Of a stretch of 64,000 bases of DNA, positions 53,896-62,505 are shown piece by piece (within the stretch, counting starts at the first letter, position 1; each line of letters starts with the position of its first letter). The notes under the pieces were generated by a model. The model had not been told where the DNA came from. It made no database searches and saw only the letters and a program-made list of their open reading frames with translations. The position numbers were made by a program, and so were the translations under genes. The stretch is from Vibrio ishigakensis (GTDB lineage: Bacteria > Pseudomonadota > Gammaproteobacteria > Enterobacterales > Vibrionaceae): contig NZ_AP024881.1 in NCBI RefSeq assembly GCF_024347675.1, positions 1,488,001 to 1,552,000 of the forward strand, read 5' to 3'.

Positions 53896-54438
53896 TTACG
53901 ACTGCTGTACGAATGCTGATTCTAGCGCCTGGATGCTGGTCGTTGAAACTACCTCGCCATCGACGCTAAAGGTAATGTTTGAGCCTTGTTTAACACCTAC
54001 TAACGTTGAGCGGGTACCATCCACAAAGGTCACTTCCATCTCAACCGTGTTCTCATCGATTGAGCGAAGCTGACTCTCTTCTACCTGCTTGTAGCTGATC
54101 GGTTCGATAGGTGCTTCGGTCAGAGATGGGTCGAGATCGCCATTGATATCAATATAGGTTTCTGCCTTGCTATCAAAGATGTGTGGCGTACCATCAAAAG
54201 GGTTTTTGCCGGTCCAGAACTCAATGGAGTTCACGACAAAGTAGTCGGCCAGGGTGGTAAAGCCATACACTGGCGCCAGTAGGAAGTTCACCCCACCACG
54301 GGCATAGCGGTTATCCACCACCTTGATGTTGAATTCCATTAGCTTCTTGGTCGTGAAGTTACTGCCCACACAGCCAGAAAGAACCGGAGCGGTCAGCGCT
54401 ACTGCTACCACCAGCAGTGATTTTTTAAACTTTTTCAT
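53896..54438 (-). CDS. DUF3332 lipoprotein
   Basis: A 180-aa protein with lipobox LSGC (residues 20-23). The conserved core VVDNRYARGGVNFLLAPVYG, then DYFVVNSIEFWTGKNPF, is the DUF3332 family, which I recall mainly from Vibrio and relatives. Function unknown; probably outer-membrane anchored in the periplasm. It shares the terminator with the sulfatase gene. Confidence 0.85.
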   Translation of the reverse strand: MKKFKKSLLVVAVALTAPVLSGCVGSNFTTKKLMEFNIKVVDNRYARGGVNFLLAPVYGFTTLADYFVVNSIEFWTGKNPFDGTPHIFDSKAETYIDINGDLDPSLTEAPIEPISYKQVEESQLRSIDENTVEMEVTFVDGTRSTLVGVKQGSNITFSVDGEVVSTTSIQALESAFVQQS

Positions 54439-54458
54439 GATTAGTGCTCAGCAAAGAT

Positions 54459-55139
54459 TTAGAACAAGTAGCCAAAGTGGATGCCTACGTAAGAGTCATC
54501 AAACTCGTACATGTTGTAAGAGGCGTTGATGTCAACCGTACCATTGGTCCAGCCAAGTTTGTTTTCGAACTGACTATCTACCTCGTTATCAAGAAAGTAA
54601 GTAAAGTCACCTCGATAGTAAAAATTGGTCGCAAATGGGATCAAAATTCCGGCTTCAAAATCAGCACTATCATTCAAATCACCCATTGAGTAATTGGCAC
54701 CAATGTTCCAAACGCCGAATGACGCATCTGCAACATAGTTAGCACCGAATGTCAGTTGGTCAAAGTCGCCGGACACATTCCAAAGGGCGTCGATCACTAT
54801 GTTTTCATTGATGTTGTATTGACCGGTAATCGCAATAGCGTCGCTATCGGTGCTATTTTCACGTCCTAATCTGTCGTTCCAAGTGTATTCAAGAGCCGTA
54901 TAAGTCACACCTACACTAGCCTTGCCAGCAATACCAAACTCACCGCCTACTGCATAACCGTCAAAGTTGTCATGAGTAAAGTAATCTGCCTCAAGCTTGG
55001 TCTGCACATTACGCACATCTTGAGCGTGATAAGAATTTACTTGGGTCTCGACCGTCGCATCCGCCGTCTCTTGTTCATTAGCCTGAGCCGTTACCGAAAT
55101 AAGTAGTAGCGAAGAGAGCGAAACAATTTTCGTTTTCAT
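54459..55139 (-). CDS. Putative porin-like outer membrane protein
   Basis: A 226-aa protein with signal peptide MKTKIVSLSSLLLISVTAQA. It has about ten amphipathic strands (VGVTYTALEYTWNDR, AIAITGQYNINENIVIDALW, GANYVADASFGVWNIGANYS) and ends with GIHFGYLF, the terminal-Phe barrel signature. The N-terminal 45 residues are acidic and Gln/Asn-rich. It is likely a small diffusion channel or surface protein; no specific substrate. Confidence 0.75.
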   Translation of the reverse strand: MKTKIVSLSSLLLISVTAQANEQETADATVETQVNSYHAQDVRNVQTKLEADYFTHDNFDGYAVGGEFGIAGKASVGVTYTALEYTWNDRLGRENSTDSDAIAITGQYNINENIVIDALWNVSGDFDQLTFGANYVADASFGVWNIGANYSMGDLNDSADFEAGILIPFATNFYYRGDFTYFLDNEVDSQFENKLGWTNGTVDINASYNMYEFDDSYVGIHFGYLF

Positions 55140-55336
55140 GTTCTATCCAAAGTTAAAGCCCAAATAGTTCGGGCCTGTTTAGTACAAATTCCATATATGA
55201 CTCGTACTCCTTGTACTAGCTAGAGCTTCAAGCCCCTAGCATCCAACAGACGCACTTAACCCCTACCTACTTTTGGCAGTCATTGTTTCGGCTGTTGGGG
55301 TGAAAACCTATCCAGAACAGATAGGTTTAGATTCTA

Positions 55337-56206
55337 TTAGTCGTCTAAGATGGCGCCTTTTAGGGTACTGCCTAGACGATAGTTGATGACTCGGTGCGGA
55401 ATGGCGGCATCTTGATAGTGAAGCTCGGCAAAATCGACGATATCGTTGTAAGCAATCTGCACTTCACCATTTTGCTCAAATACCAACACCTTCTGACCAA
55501 AGGCATCCAGACCTATGCTTGAAAAATCTGTCATGGCTTTAGCACCCGGAGCCGGGCCACCAAATACCAGAAGCGTGGCTTTAGGTAGCTCTTCATCTAG
55601 TTTCTCAGCCTGTTTTTGGTAGTCCCAGTTCATAAACCAAACCGTGTCACCTTCTGCAAGCACGTCGTGCTCAATCTTGGCTATGGTGGTTTCAAAATCG
55701 TAATCGGAGGTAAGGGTTTTAATCCCGTAATCCTTGGTCAGTTCTCCGGTTGGTGCTGGCTCGGCTTCAGGTGTATCTTCAACCATTGTCTCAACCTGCT
55801 GTTGATATTTTGCCAGTGCATCGAGGTTGCTCAGCCCATGTCGCTTAGCAAGAAACTCAGCATCTGTGTACATGGTTTTTATCTGACCCTCTTCTGCGTA
55901 GTTCAGCACGCGAAGAGGAAGGTCTAGCCCTGCCATGATGTTTTCTTGAAGCAGCATAGTATTAACTTCATTATTTACATAGAAATCCACTCGGCTCGCG
56001 TCTAAGTATTCACCCTCTTTGGCGGCCAGTCGTGCATGATCTATGGTCAAAACGTGGGGTAGTTGCTCAGCATCGGCATTGTTTGCGACCAGGTTTGCAT
56101 TGCTGTCTACCTTAAGAAGTTGTGTCTGTTGCACTTCTTGATCCGGGGATACACCGCAGCCAAACAATGGGATAGTTAATAGGGCAATAAGTGGAAATTT
56201 TTTCAT
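55337..56206 (-). CDS. DUF302 lipoprotein, copy 2
   Basis: A 289-aa protein with lipobox LFGC. The domain pattern matches 48600-49460 throughout: LTIDHARLAAKEGEYLDASR, GLDLPLRVLNYAEEGQI, LLVFGGPAPGAKAM and VAYNDIV-like IAYNDIVDFAELHY. The linker between the domains is rich in Glu and Pro (EDTPEAEPAPTGE), unlike copy 1. A probable tandem-domain DUF302 envelope protein of unknown function. Confidence 0.82.
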   Translation of the reverse strand: MKKFPLIALLTIPLFGCGVSPDQEVQQTQLLKVDSNANLVANNADAEQLPHVLTIDHARLAAKEGEYLDASRVDFYVNNEVNTMLLQENIMAGLDLPLRVLNYAEEGQIKTMYTDAEFLAKRHGLSNLDALAKYQQQVETMVEDTPEAEPAPTGELTKDYGIKTLTSDYDFETTIAKIEHDVLAEGDTVWFMNWDYQKQAEKLDEELPKATLLVFGGPAPGAKAMTDFSSIGLDAFGQKVLVFEQNGEVQIAYNDIVDFAELHYQDAAIPHRVINYRLGSTLKGAILDD

Positions 56207-56260
56207 GTTTAATATCTCTCAAAAATATAATGATTTGGAGAAATCCCTTTCCGACTTAGG

Positions 56261-56851
56261 TTAATGAACCTGATACTGCTTAATGAACTGCTTGAAGATA
56301 GAGTCCGCGGCCTGATATCGCCCTCGATTAAACAGAACCAAGTAACGATAAAGCGCTCGTTCATGCTCGACCATGTATTCCATTTGATCTTGGTATTTTT
56401 CAGGGCTCAGCTTGGCGATATCTTCAAGTTGCGACACGAATCGACGCGCACTCCCCTCCAGATATTTAAAACCCAACGAAGGCATAACCTTTAAGGTTGT
56501 GGTTACCGTGCTAGCGAGTACTTTGTCGCCGCAGCCAATCTTGGTATCCACATTAAAAGCCTCTCGCACAGGCGCCATTACACGTGTGTTATGGGCTTCG
56601 ATTCGATTTAAAAGCGCTATGCTGTCACTTTGCATCTTGCCACTAGGGTTCTGTTCAAACTCCGCGAACACTTGGCGACTTAGCTTTCGAAACATAAGTT
56701 CGTACTTAAGCCCATCCACAAACTGTTTTTGAGTTTTACTGTCTAACGGCTGCACAACTCTCTCCTCACTACTCACACTAAACGGGGCAATTAACATTAT
56801 TAAAGCTGCCAAGGCATAAGTTGTTGGCTTAAACCTGGACAAGAAAATCAT
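56261..56851 (-). CDS. Secreted helical protein, unknown function
   Basis: A 196-aa reading from the ATG at 56851 (MIFLSRFKPTTYALAALIML), with a signal peptide to about SSEE. A GTG at 56866 is an alternative. The mature part is helical, with two Cys-free stretches, a single CGD motif and HERALYRYLVLFNRGRYQAAD near the end. The start overlaps the upstream chalcone-isomerase-like gene by 23 bases, so it is translated with it and shares its operator. No family recognised. Confidence 0.65.
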   Translation of the reverse strand: MIFLSRFKPTTYALAALIMLIAPFSVSSEERVVQPLDSKTQKQFVDGLKYELMFRKLSRQVFAEFEQNPSGKMQSDSIALLNRIEAHNTRVMAPVREAFNVDTKIGCGDKVLASTVTTTLKVMPSLGFKYLEGSARRFVSQLEDIAKLSPEKYQDQMEYMVEHERALYRYLVLFNRGRYQAADSIFKQFIKQYQVH

Positions 56852-57344
56852 CGACCGGTTTCTCACCTAACCAGATGTTGAGCAACGCCTGTTTCTGACC
56901 GCCCGCATCCGCGAATTGATAAATCACCTTTTCGTTGTGTTGGATCTGAATCTTGTTGTTGCGCTCGACTATGGTCACTGTGTCGTCTTGAGATAGCGCT
57001 ATAGAAAGATTCTCAATCAGACCTCGAATAATGAGATCATTGGTATCCAATGAAGGATTCGCCTTCCCCAGCGCTTCAATGAAAGCCGTACGCACCTTTT
57101 TCTTAGTAAGCTTCTCAGGCAAGAAGGTCATGATTAGAGCGTGATTACCCTGTTGGTCTCGCTTGTGCTCAAGGTCGTAGTAATCGACAAACCAAGTTGT
57201 TCGGGTCCCTTTAGCGACAGTTTGATAGCTGTGGTGACTCCATTTAGATTGAGATGCATCGCTCGATGCCGTTATAGAGCCCTCCGCCATAGCACCTAAA
57301 GGCATTGCGGCTAAAGCTAAGGTTAAAAGAGTTCTGGGTTTCAT
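56829..57344 (-). CDS. Chalcone isomerase-like periplasmic protein
   Basis: A 171-aa protein with signal peptide MKPRTLLTLALAAMPLGAMA. The pattern from WFVDYYDLEH (a core strand) to the C-terminal ALLNIWLGEKPVDDFL is the chalcone isomerase-like fold found in bacterial envelope proteins. Such proteins usually lack isomerase activity and may bind lipids. The gene carries a TetR-type box six bases upstream of its start, and the next gene overlaps it. Confidence 0.72.
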   Translation of the reverse strand: MKPRTLLTLALAAMPLGAMAEGSITASSDASQSKWSHHSYQTVAKGTRTTWFVDYYDLEHKRDQQGNHALIMTFLPEKLTKKKVRTAFIEALGKANPSLDTNDLIIRGLIENLSIALSQDDTVTIVERNNKIQIQHNEKVIYQFADAGGQKQALLNIWLGEKPVDDFLVQV

Positions 57345-57349
57345 TTATA

Positions 57350-57367
57350 CCGACCAGTCTGTTTTTA
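57350..57367. promoter_or_regulatory. Operator-like box before the chalcone isomerase-like gene
   Basis: The box reads, on the minus strand, AAAAACAGACTGGTCGGT. It shares the GGTCGGTATA arm with the box at 58181-58204 and lies six bases from the start codon, over the leader. It is a candidate site for the TetR protein encoded at 58248. Confidence 0.55.
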
Positions 57368-57403
57368 ATTTAAAGAAAAAAATGAGTTAACAGAGCCTGT
57401 AAA

Positions 57404-58075
57404 TTAGGCTGCCAACACTCTCATCTTTTGCGAGGTGACTCGTGAGACTCGAGATTCCTGATTCATAAATACAAGTCTGTTGATCGCCTTGGCTACAAGC
57501 TTCGCTTCAATGGGTACATAATTCTTAAGTTTTCCAATCATGAGTGGGCTAATCAACTTCATTGCACCTTGCAGAAGTTTCTCGTCAGTGCGCTGCTCAT
57601 CCCTGTTACCTGCCAGCGGTCCTGGTTGCATAAAGGTTGTCCCAGTAAATCCAAGGGCCTCAATCTGCGCTTCCATCTCACCCTTACATTGCAAGTAGTG
57701 AGACATGGCTTTAGTGTTCGCTCCTAAACAAGAAACAACATACAGGCGCTCTACACCCATTTTCTTCATTTTGGTGGCGGTGTTTACCACCAGATCAACA
57801 TCGATAGCCCTTAGGTTTTCTTTACTGCCGGCTTTCTTCAAAGTAGTGCCTAACGTAATGATGCCAACTGACGGTTGCACATTCATAAGGGGGCTTTTAG
57901 GCTTACTCAAGTCAGCCGTGATCCATTGTTGTAATCTAGAATGTTCCATCTCTATCTTTCGACGAGAAAGACTAATAACCTGCGCGACTCTCACGTCTTG
58001 CAATAGAGCTTCTAAGGTTTCTCGGCCTACTAGACCTGTTGCTCCGGCAATCACGATAGAAGTGTTCATTGTCAT
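57404..58075 (-). CDS. NAD(P)-binding Rossmann-fold protein (atypical SDR)
   Basis: A 223-aa cytoplasmic protein. IVIAGATGLVGRETLEALL gives the GxTGxxG nucleotide motif, and LYVVSCLGANTKAMSHYLQCKGEME has the Ser and YxxxK-like arrangement of atypical short-chain reductases such as the HTATIP2-like group. Substrate unknown. It is divergent from the TetR gene and shares a 172-bp control region with operator-like boxes. A start two codons later (58069) is possible. Confidence 0.8.
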   Translation of the reverse strand: MTMNTSIVIAGATGLVGRETLEALLQDVRVAQVISLSRRKIEMEHSRLQQWITADLSKPKSPLMNVQPSVGIITLGTTLKKAGSKENLRAIDVDLVVNTATKMKKMGVERLYVVSCLGANTKAMSHYLQCKGEMEAQIEALGFTGTTFMQPGPLAGNRDEQRTDEKLLQGAMKLISPLMIGKLKNYVPIEAKLVAKAINRLVFMNQESRVSRVTSQKMRVLAA

Positions 58076-58145
58076 AGGTTCTCACATTCAGTAGCGAGAT
58101 ATGGCTCGCTTGGATTTATGGGACAAGTTCAATATAACCCAAACA

Positions 58146-58204
58146 AACCGACCGGTCTAGATGTTTGTCACATTTTTTCCAAACAAACTGGACGGTCGGT
58201 ATAG
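58146..58204. promoter_or_regulatory. Two TetR-type operator boxes in the divergent region
   Basis: Box 1 (58146-58167) contains ACCGACCGGTCTAG flanked by ACAAAC and GTTTGT arms. Box 2 (58181-58204) contains GGACGGTCGGTATAG. They lie between the Rossmann-protein and TetR genes, so both may be autoregulated. The GACC/GGTC core matches the box before the second maturase. Confidence 0.6.
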
Positions 58205-58247
58205 TTAGCTTTTACAATTAGCCTCAGTAATAACTTGAGGTATTGAT

Positions 58248-58817
58248 ATGAAAGACTTAAGACAGAAACTGCTAGACGTTGGTTTCGAGCTTATTAGCGA
58301 ACAAGGCTTCGCTGGTATTGGCTTAACAAAGATCCTAAATGAAGCAAATGCGACCAAGGGCTCTTTCTATCACCATTTCAAATCCAAAGAAGATTTCGGC
58401 ACTACCCTGCTCACTGATTACTTTGAAGATCACCTAGAGACCCTAGAGAGCTACTTGATCGATACCGATGAAACTCCACAAGAACGCATCAAGGCATACT
58501 TCGACTACTGGTGCAGTGAAAAGCTTACTCACGATTATCAGATAAAATGCCTGGTAACCAAGCTTTCAGGTGAAGTATCTGGGACCTCGAATCAGATGCA
58601 AAAAGCCATGAATGACGGCGCTGAGAAGGTGATCAAGAGAATGAGCCAGTTCTTTGAGCACGGTATTAAAGAGGGCCATTTCCATATGCAAGATGGCTAC
58701 GAAGCCGCGCGCACTATCTATGGACTGTGGCTTGGAAGCACCTTGCTGGCAGCGATGCAGCAAGACCGCACCTTGTTGGACAATGCCATGAAAGAGACCA
58801 TCAAGCTCACCCAATAG
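58248..58817 (+). CDS. TetR/AcrR family transcriptional regulator
   Basis: A 189-aa regulator. The N-terminal helix-turn-helix reads LLDVGFELISEQGFAGIGLTKI and then GSFYHHFKSKEDFGTTLL, the classical TetR signature. The C-terminal ligand domain is helical. Its own promoter and three minus-strand genes carry related operator boxes (57350, 58146-58204, 60646), so it probably represses the Rossmann protein, the chalcone isomerase-like unit and the second sulfatase maturase. The inducing ligand is unknown; Cys100-like residues (IKCLVT) could be redox-active, which is speculation. Confidence 0.9.
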   Translation: MKDLRQKLLDVGFELISEQGFAGIGLTKILNEANATKGSFYHHFKSKEDFGTTLLTDYFEDHLETLESYLIDTDETPQERIKAYFDYWCSEKLTHDYQIKCLVTKLSGEVSGTSNQMQKAMNDGAEKVIKRMSQFFEHGIKEGHFHMQDGYEAARTIYGLWLGSTLLAAMQQDRTLLDNAMKETIKLTQ

Positions 58818-58818
58818 C

Positions 58819-58850
58819 AAAAAGGCTCATCCACATGGATGAGCCTTTTT
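58819..58850. terminator. Bidirectional terminator after the TetR gene
   Basis: AAAAAGGCTCATCC pairs with GGATGAGCCTTTTT around ACAT, between convergent genes. Confidence 0.92.
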
Positions 58851-58852
58851 GA

Positions 58853-59344
58853 TTATTCCATCCTATCTAAGATGGATTGAGGTATCACGGTATCGACTGG
58901 GATATACTGCCCAACATCCATCAGTGAAAATATAAAGTAAGCCGCACCACTCCAGAACAATATCGATAGGATGAGTAAACCAAAGGTTTTCACTGCGCTC
59001 TGATGAAGTCTCTTTGAGACAAAGGTATAGCTGGGTATACCCACCAGCACCGGAGCCAGTATCGCCATCACCACCTGACCATATCGATTCCAACGCTGCA
59101 TAAAACGCTTTAGCTTAGGTCGGAAAACAACTGGCTTGTTGCGCTTTAGTAAAGCTAGATTGAGTGGCCCAAGCCTCCAACCTACGTAGGCTGCGATAAG
59201 TGCAGGTAGCATGTTAAACAGCAACATTTCAGGATAGGAATAAGACATTACCGCCGCAATCGCCGGGCCGGAGTATGTCTTCCACAAACTCAGAAGCGCC
59301 ATGGTCAAGGCTACGATGAGGTAAGTTTCCACAATAGTCGACAT
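58853..59344 (-). CDS. Polytopic membrane protein coupled to sulfatase maturase 2
   Basis: A 163-aa protein with four or five hydrophobic segments (VETYLIVALTMALLSLW, LFNMLPALIAAYVGWRLGPL, VVMAILAPVLVGIPSYTFV, FGLLILSILFWSGAAYFIFS) and a basic central loop (RNKPVVFRPKLKRFMQRWNR). Its ATG overlaps the maturase stop by one base, so the two are coupled. I do not recognise the family. The first maturase locus has no equivalent of this gene. Confidence 0.75.
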   Translation of the reverse strand: MSTIVETYLIVALTMALLSLWKTYSGPAIAAVMSYSYPEMLLFNMLPALIAAYVGWRLGPLNLALLKRNKPVVFRPKLKRFMQRWNRYGQVVMAILAPVLVGIPSYTFVSKRLHQSAVKTFGLLILSILFWSGAAYFIFSLMDVGQYIPVDTVIPQSILDRME

Positions 59345-60579
59345 TATCGTTCTCCAAGTGAGATGTTATTGCGAGTCAGAATTTGGCTAACAATAGGGTC
59401 GATATGTTTAAAAAATTTAAGCCAACCGGAACATAAATAGTTTAGACCCTCTTCACCATCCACACTCTTAGTGATGCGATTTTTAGGGCACTCCCCATGA
59501 CAAGCAAACTTGTACTCACATCTTCTGCACTGTGAAGGCAATGATTTTTGCTTAGCAAACCCAAAGCTTTGCTGACGCGCAGAAAACGCCAATTTTTTTA
59601 AGCTCTGCGTTTGAAAGTTACCCAGCTTGAACTCCTCATATACATAGTGATCGCATGAGTAGACATCACCATTGGGCTCAATCGCTAAGCCTTTTCCGCA
59701 GATTTCAGAAAGGGTGCACATGCTGCTTGCCTGCCCCGCCCAAACCGCAAAGAAGTTATCAAAGTATGGGATGAACACCTTACCAAAGTCCTTATAAAGC
59801 CATTCATTAAAAACGCTTATCAGAAAGTTGCCCCACTCGTCGGCCGTGACACTCCAATCCGTCACTGACTTGGTGCTCACTGGAATAATGGATAGGCTTG
59901 CGTAGCTGTGCCATTTGCCCTTAGTAGGCGCATCTATCTTGTCCACAACTGGAATAAACTGCATCTGTGAAGGGGCTATCTCATCACGAAGAAAACGATA
60001 TACCTCTAGTGGACTTGTGCTTACTAGGTCATTGACGCAAGTAAGGGTGGCAAACTTCACCCGGTGTTTCTTTAGAAGTTGGATACCACGGAACGTCTGC
60101 TTAAAGGTACCTCGCCCTGCTTTATTGGTGCGGTAACGATTATGGATATGCTCCGGGCCATCGATACTGACCCCCACCACAAACTCATTCTGTTTAAAGA
60201 ACTGGCACCACTCATCATCTAACAGCGTTGCGTTGGTCTGAATATCATTAGTGATATTGGAGTGCTGTGGACAATACTTCTTTTGCAGCTCTACCACTTT
60301 CTTGAAGTAATCGACACCCAGCAGCGTGGGTTCTCCGCCGTGCCAAGAGAATATGATCTCAGGGGTATTCTGAGCCTCAATATACTGCTGGATATACTGT
60401 TCAAGGCGCTCACCCGACATAACCTCTGCATCACTTTTTGAGTAGTTGAGAAGCTCTTTCTTACCTAGGTAATAGCAGTAGCTACAATCGATATTGCATA
60501 TTGCGCCAATTGGCTTGGCCAGTGCCTGCATCTTGGTATGGGCCTTGCCGTTAAACTGAGGTGCAAATAAGTTGGTCAT
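59344..60579 (-). CDS. Anaerobic sulfatase-maturating enzyme, radical SAM (copy 2)
   Basis: A 411-aa paralogue of 50425-51687. The radical SAM motif is CNIDCSYCYY with Cys28, Cys32 and Cys35. SPASM cysteines are in CTLSEICGKG, CDHYVYEEF and CRRCEYKFACHGECPKN. It should install formylglycine in the Ser-type sulfatases here. It is the first gene of a two-gene unit with the membrane protein and has a strong TetR-type palindrome upstream, unlike copy 1. GGAGACAACA precedes the ATG. Confidence 0.94.
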   Translation of the reverse strand: MTNLFAPQFNGKAHTKMQALAKPIGAICNIDCSYCYYLGKKELLNYSKSDAEVMSGERLEQYIQQYIEAQNTPEIIFSWHGGEPTLLGVDYFKKVVELQKKYCPQHSNITNDIQTNATLLDDEWCQFFKQNEFVVGVSIDGPEHIHNRYRTNKAGRGTFKQTFRGIQLLKKHRVKFATLTCVNDLVSTSPLEVYRFLRDEIAPSQMQFIPVVDKIDAPTKGKWHSYASLSIIPVSTKSVTDWSVTADEWGNFLISVFNEWLYKDFGKVFIPYFDNFFAVWAGQASSMCTLSEICGKGLAIEPNGDVYSCDHYVYEEFKLGNFQTQSLKKLAFSARQQSFGFAKQKSLPSQCRRCEYKFACHGECPKNRITKSVDGEEGLNYLCSGWLKFFKHIDPIVSQILTRNNISLGER

Positions 60580-60645
60580 TGTTGTCTCCTGGTTTGGAGA
60601 TTCCTTCTCAATAGATCCATTGCCTTAGCGATATCAACAGAATAC

Positions 60646-60676
60646 AACAAACAGACCAGTTGGTCTAGTGTTTGTA
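60646..60676. promoter_or_regulatory. TetR-type palindrome before sulfatase maturase 2
   Basis: AGACCAGTTGGTCT is a near-perfect palindrome with outer arms ACAAAC and GTTTGT. It resembles box 1 at 58146. It sits about 70 bases upstream of the start codon. Confidence 0.6.
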
Positions 60677-60682
60677 TAAACA

Positions 60683-60711
60683 AAACCCTCTAGTCAAAAA
60701 CCAGAGGGTTT
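60683..60711 (-). terminator. Terminator of the second sulfatase operon
   Basis: On the minus strand AAACCCTCT pairs with AGAGGGTTT, with TTTTG after the stem, 21 bases beyond the sulfatase stop. Confidence 0.8.
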
Positions 60712-60732
60712 AAACAATTTAAGATGCGCTAA

Positions 60733-62505
60733 TTAATGTGACATGGTGTGGCCAGCGGCCCCTAGCCACGGGTTCCAGTCTTCTGCTACATCTACAATGC
60801 CATGCTCAGCTTTGTACTCTTTGTACAGCGACATCATAGAGTTGAAGATCTCTGGGTGCTTATCCTCTAGAGGTACTGACTCAGCTGGGTCCTGTTTGAT
60901 GTTATACAGATGCCACTCACCGTCACCGTACATACCCGTTCTTAGCTTCATCAACTTGTAATCCCCTTGAATCACAAAGCCATTACCGAACAGCTCAAAA
61001 GCGAACCAATCCTTGTCATCTCGCACCGTATCGGCTTTGCCGGACAAGAACGGTGCCATAGACACACCTGATGGCGTTGCTACTTTACGGTTTCGATAGG
61101 TTTCACCTGGATGAGCCACACCCGCATAGTCAAGAATCGTCATCGGCAGATCTTTAACACTTAATGTGGTGTTTGACATCTCCCCTTGCTTATCAAAGCC
61201 GGTATCACTTGGTGGCGATACAATCAGAGGAACACGAACGCCGCCCTCAGAGACAAACCATTTCCACCACTGCAGCGGCCCGGTGGTTGCGTTTGCCCAC
61301 TCGATTCCTAGCTGACGGCTAGAGCTTGAGGTACCAATTGCCTCATCTGACATATCGAAGTGATCTTCTGTCCAATCTTTCCACAAATCGTTCGCCAGTG
61401 GCCCCATTGCATCGGCACCCTCTGGACCATTATCTGGCATATAGATAATCAGGGTATTATCTAGCTCACCGGTTTCACGAAGATAATCGATAACACGGCC
61501 AATATAGAAGTCCTGCGCTTCAATCATGGCTGCGTAGGTTGCCATCAAACGCGCCTGAGTTTTCTTCTCTGCAGCAGTTAGGTCATCCCATTTCTTAACG
61601 ATAGGGTTCGCATCAGGGAAAGGTGTACTTTCTTTATATACACCCGCTTCGATCATCTGCTCATAGCGCTGCTTTTTAAGCCCGTCATAACCGAGCTCTT
61701 CATACATTTCAGTGTATTTATCGATTAGCGCCGACGGTGCCTGCAATGGGAAATGCGCGGTAGTAAGAGCTAGGTAACCAAAGAATGGCTTACCTGATTC
61801 ACGGCCCTGCTCGATGTATTCGATCATCTTACCTGTGTAGAGATCGTCTGAGTAAATACCCTTAACACGCTCAACCTGCTGACCATTCTCAAAAAACTTC
61901 TGCTTAGTCAGTGGCGGCTTCTTGCCTTCAGCCAGTGCTTTTTGCGCCACCTTCACCGATGGATACATATCGGTATCATCCCAGTGCGCAGAACCACCCG
62001 AGTAAACACCGAAGGTTTGGTCAAAGCCCCAATCTTGTGGTGGATGACCGTGACCATCACCAGAGCCTAGGTGCCACTTACCAGCGTGGTAGGTGTTATA
62101 CCCGCTATCACGAAGAAGCTCAGCAATGGTTACTGCATCCTTGGTTAGATAACCCTCATAACCTTTCTTACCCTTAGATGGTGGATAGATAGAGTAATCA
62201 AACGAGCCAAGACCAACCTCGATGCTGTTGGCACCAGTAAACAACTGACCACGGGTTACCGAAGATACTGGCGATGCGTGGAAGTTATTAAAACGAATCC
62301 CCTCTTGCGCCAGTGAGTTAAGCGTCGGGGTGCTGATCTCTGAGCCAAATGGCTGAAGATCACCCATACCGATATCATCACCAACAATAAGCAGAATATT
62401 GGGCTGGCTTTGCTCTGATGTAGCCTCTGCAGACGCCGCACCAATTGCAGGATATGCGATGAAAGGAGCAACTAGTCCAAGGCTAATAACGATTCTGTTT
62501 TTCAT
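60733..62505 (-). CDS. Ser-type sulfatase (copy 2)
   Basis: A 590-aa paralogue of 52116-53843, with long shared stretches throughout. The signal peptide has a longer hydrophobic and Ala-rich region (LGLVAPFIAYPAIGAASAEA). The nucleophile motif is S81-S-V-T-R, then GQLFTG. GDDIGMGDL is the metal site, and MPDNGPEG the later one. The last residues (GAAGHTMSH) are longer than in copy 1. Periplasmic sulfate-ester hydrolase of unknown specificity. It overlaps the DUF4345 gene by one base. Confidence 0.93.
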   Translation of the reverse strand: MKNRIVISLGLVAPFIAYPAIGAASAEATSEQSQPNILLIVGDDIGMGDLQPFGSEISTPTLNSLAQEGIRFNNFHASPVSSVTRGQLFTGANSIEVGLGSFDYSIYPPSKGKKGYEGYLTKDAVTIAELLRDSGYNTYHAGKWHLGSGDGHGHPPQDWGFDQTFGVYSGGSAHWDDTDMYPSVKVAQKALAEGKKPPLTKQKFFENGQQVERVKGIYSDDLYTGKMIEYIEQGRESGKPFFGYLALTTAHFPLQAPSALIDKYTEMYEELGYDGLKKQRYEQMIEAGVYKESTPFPDANPIVKKWDDLTAAEKKTQARLMATYAAMIEAQDFYIGRVIDYLRETGELDNTLIIYMPDNGPEGADAMGPLANDLWKDWTEDHFDMSDEAIGTSSSSRQLGIEWANATTGPLQWWKWFVSEGGVRVPLIVSPPSDTGFDKQGEMSNTTLSVKDLPMTILDYAGVAHPGETYRNRKVATPSGVSMAPFLSGKADTVRDDKDWFAFELFGNGFVIQGDYKLMKLRTGMYGDGEWHLYNIKQDPAESVPLEDKHPEIFNSMMSLYKEYKAEHGIVDVAEDWNPWLGAAGHTMSH

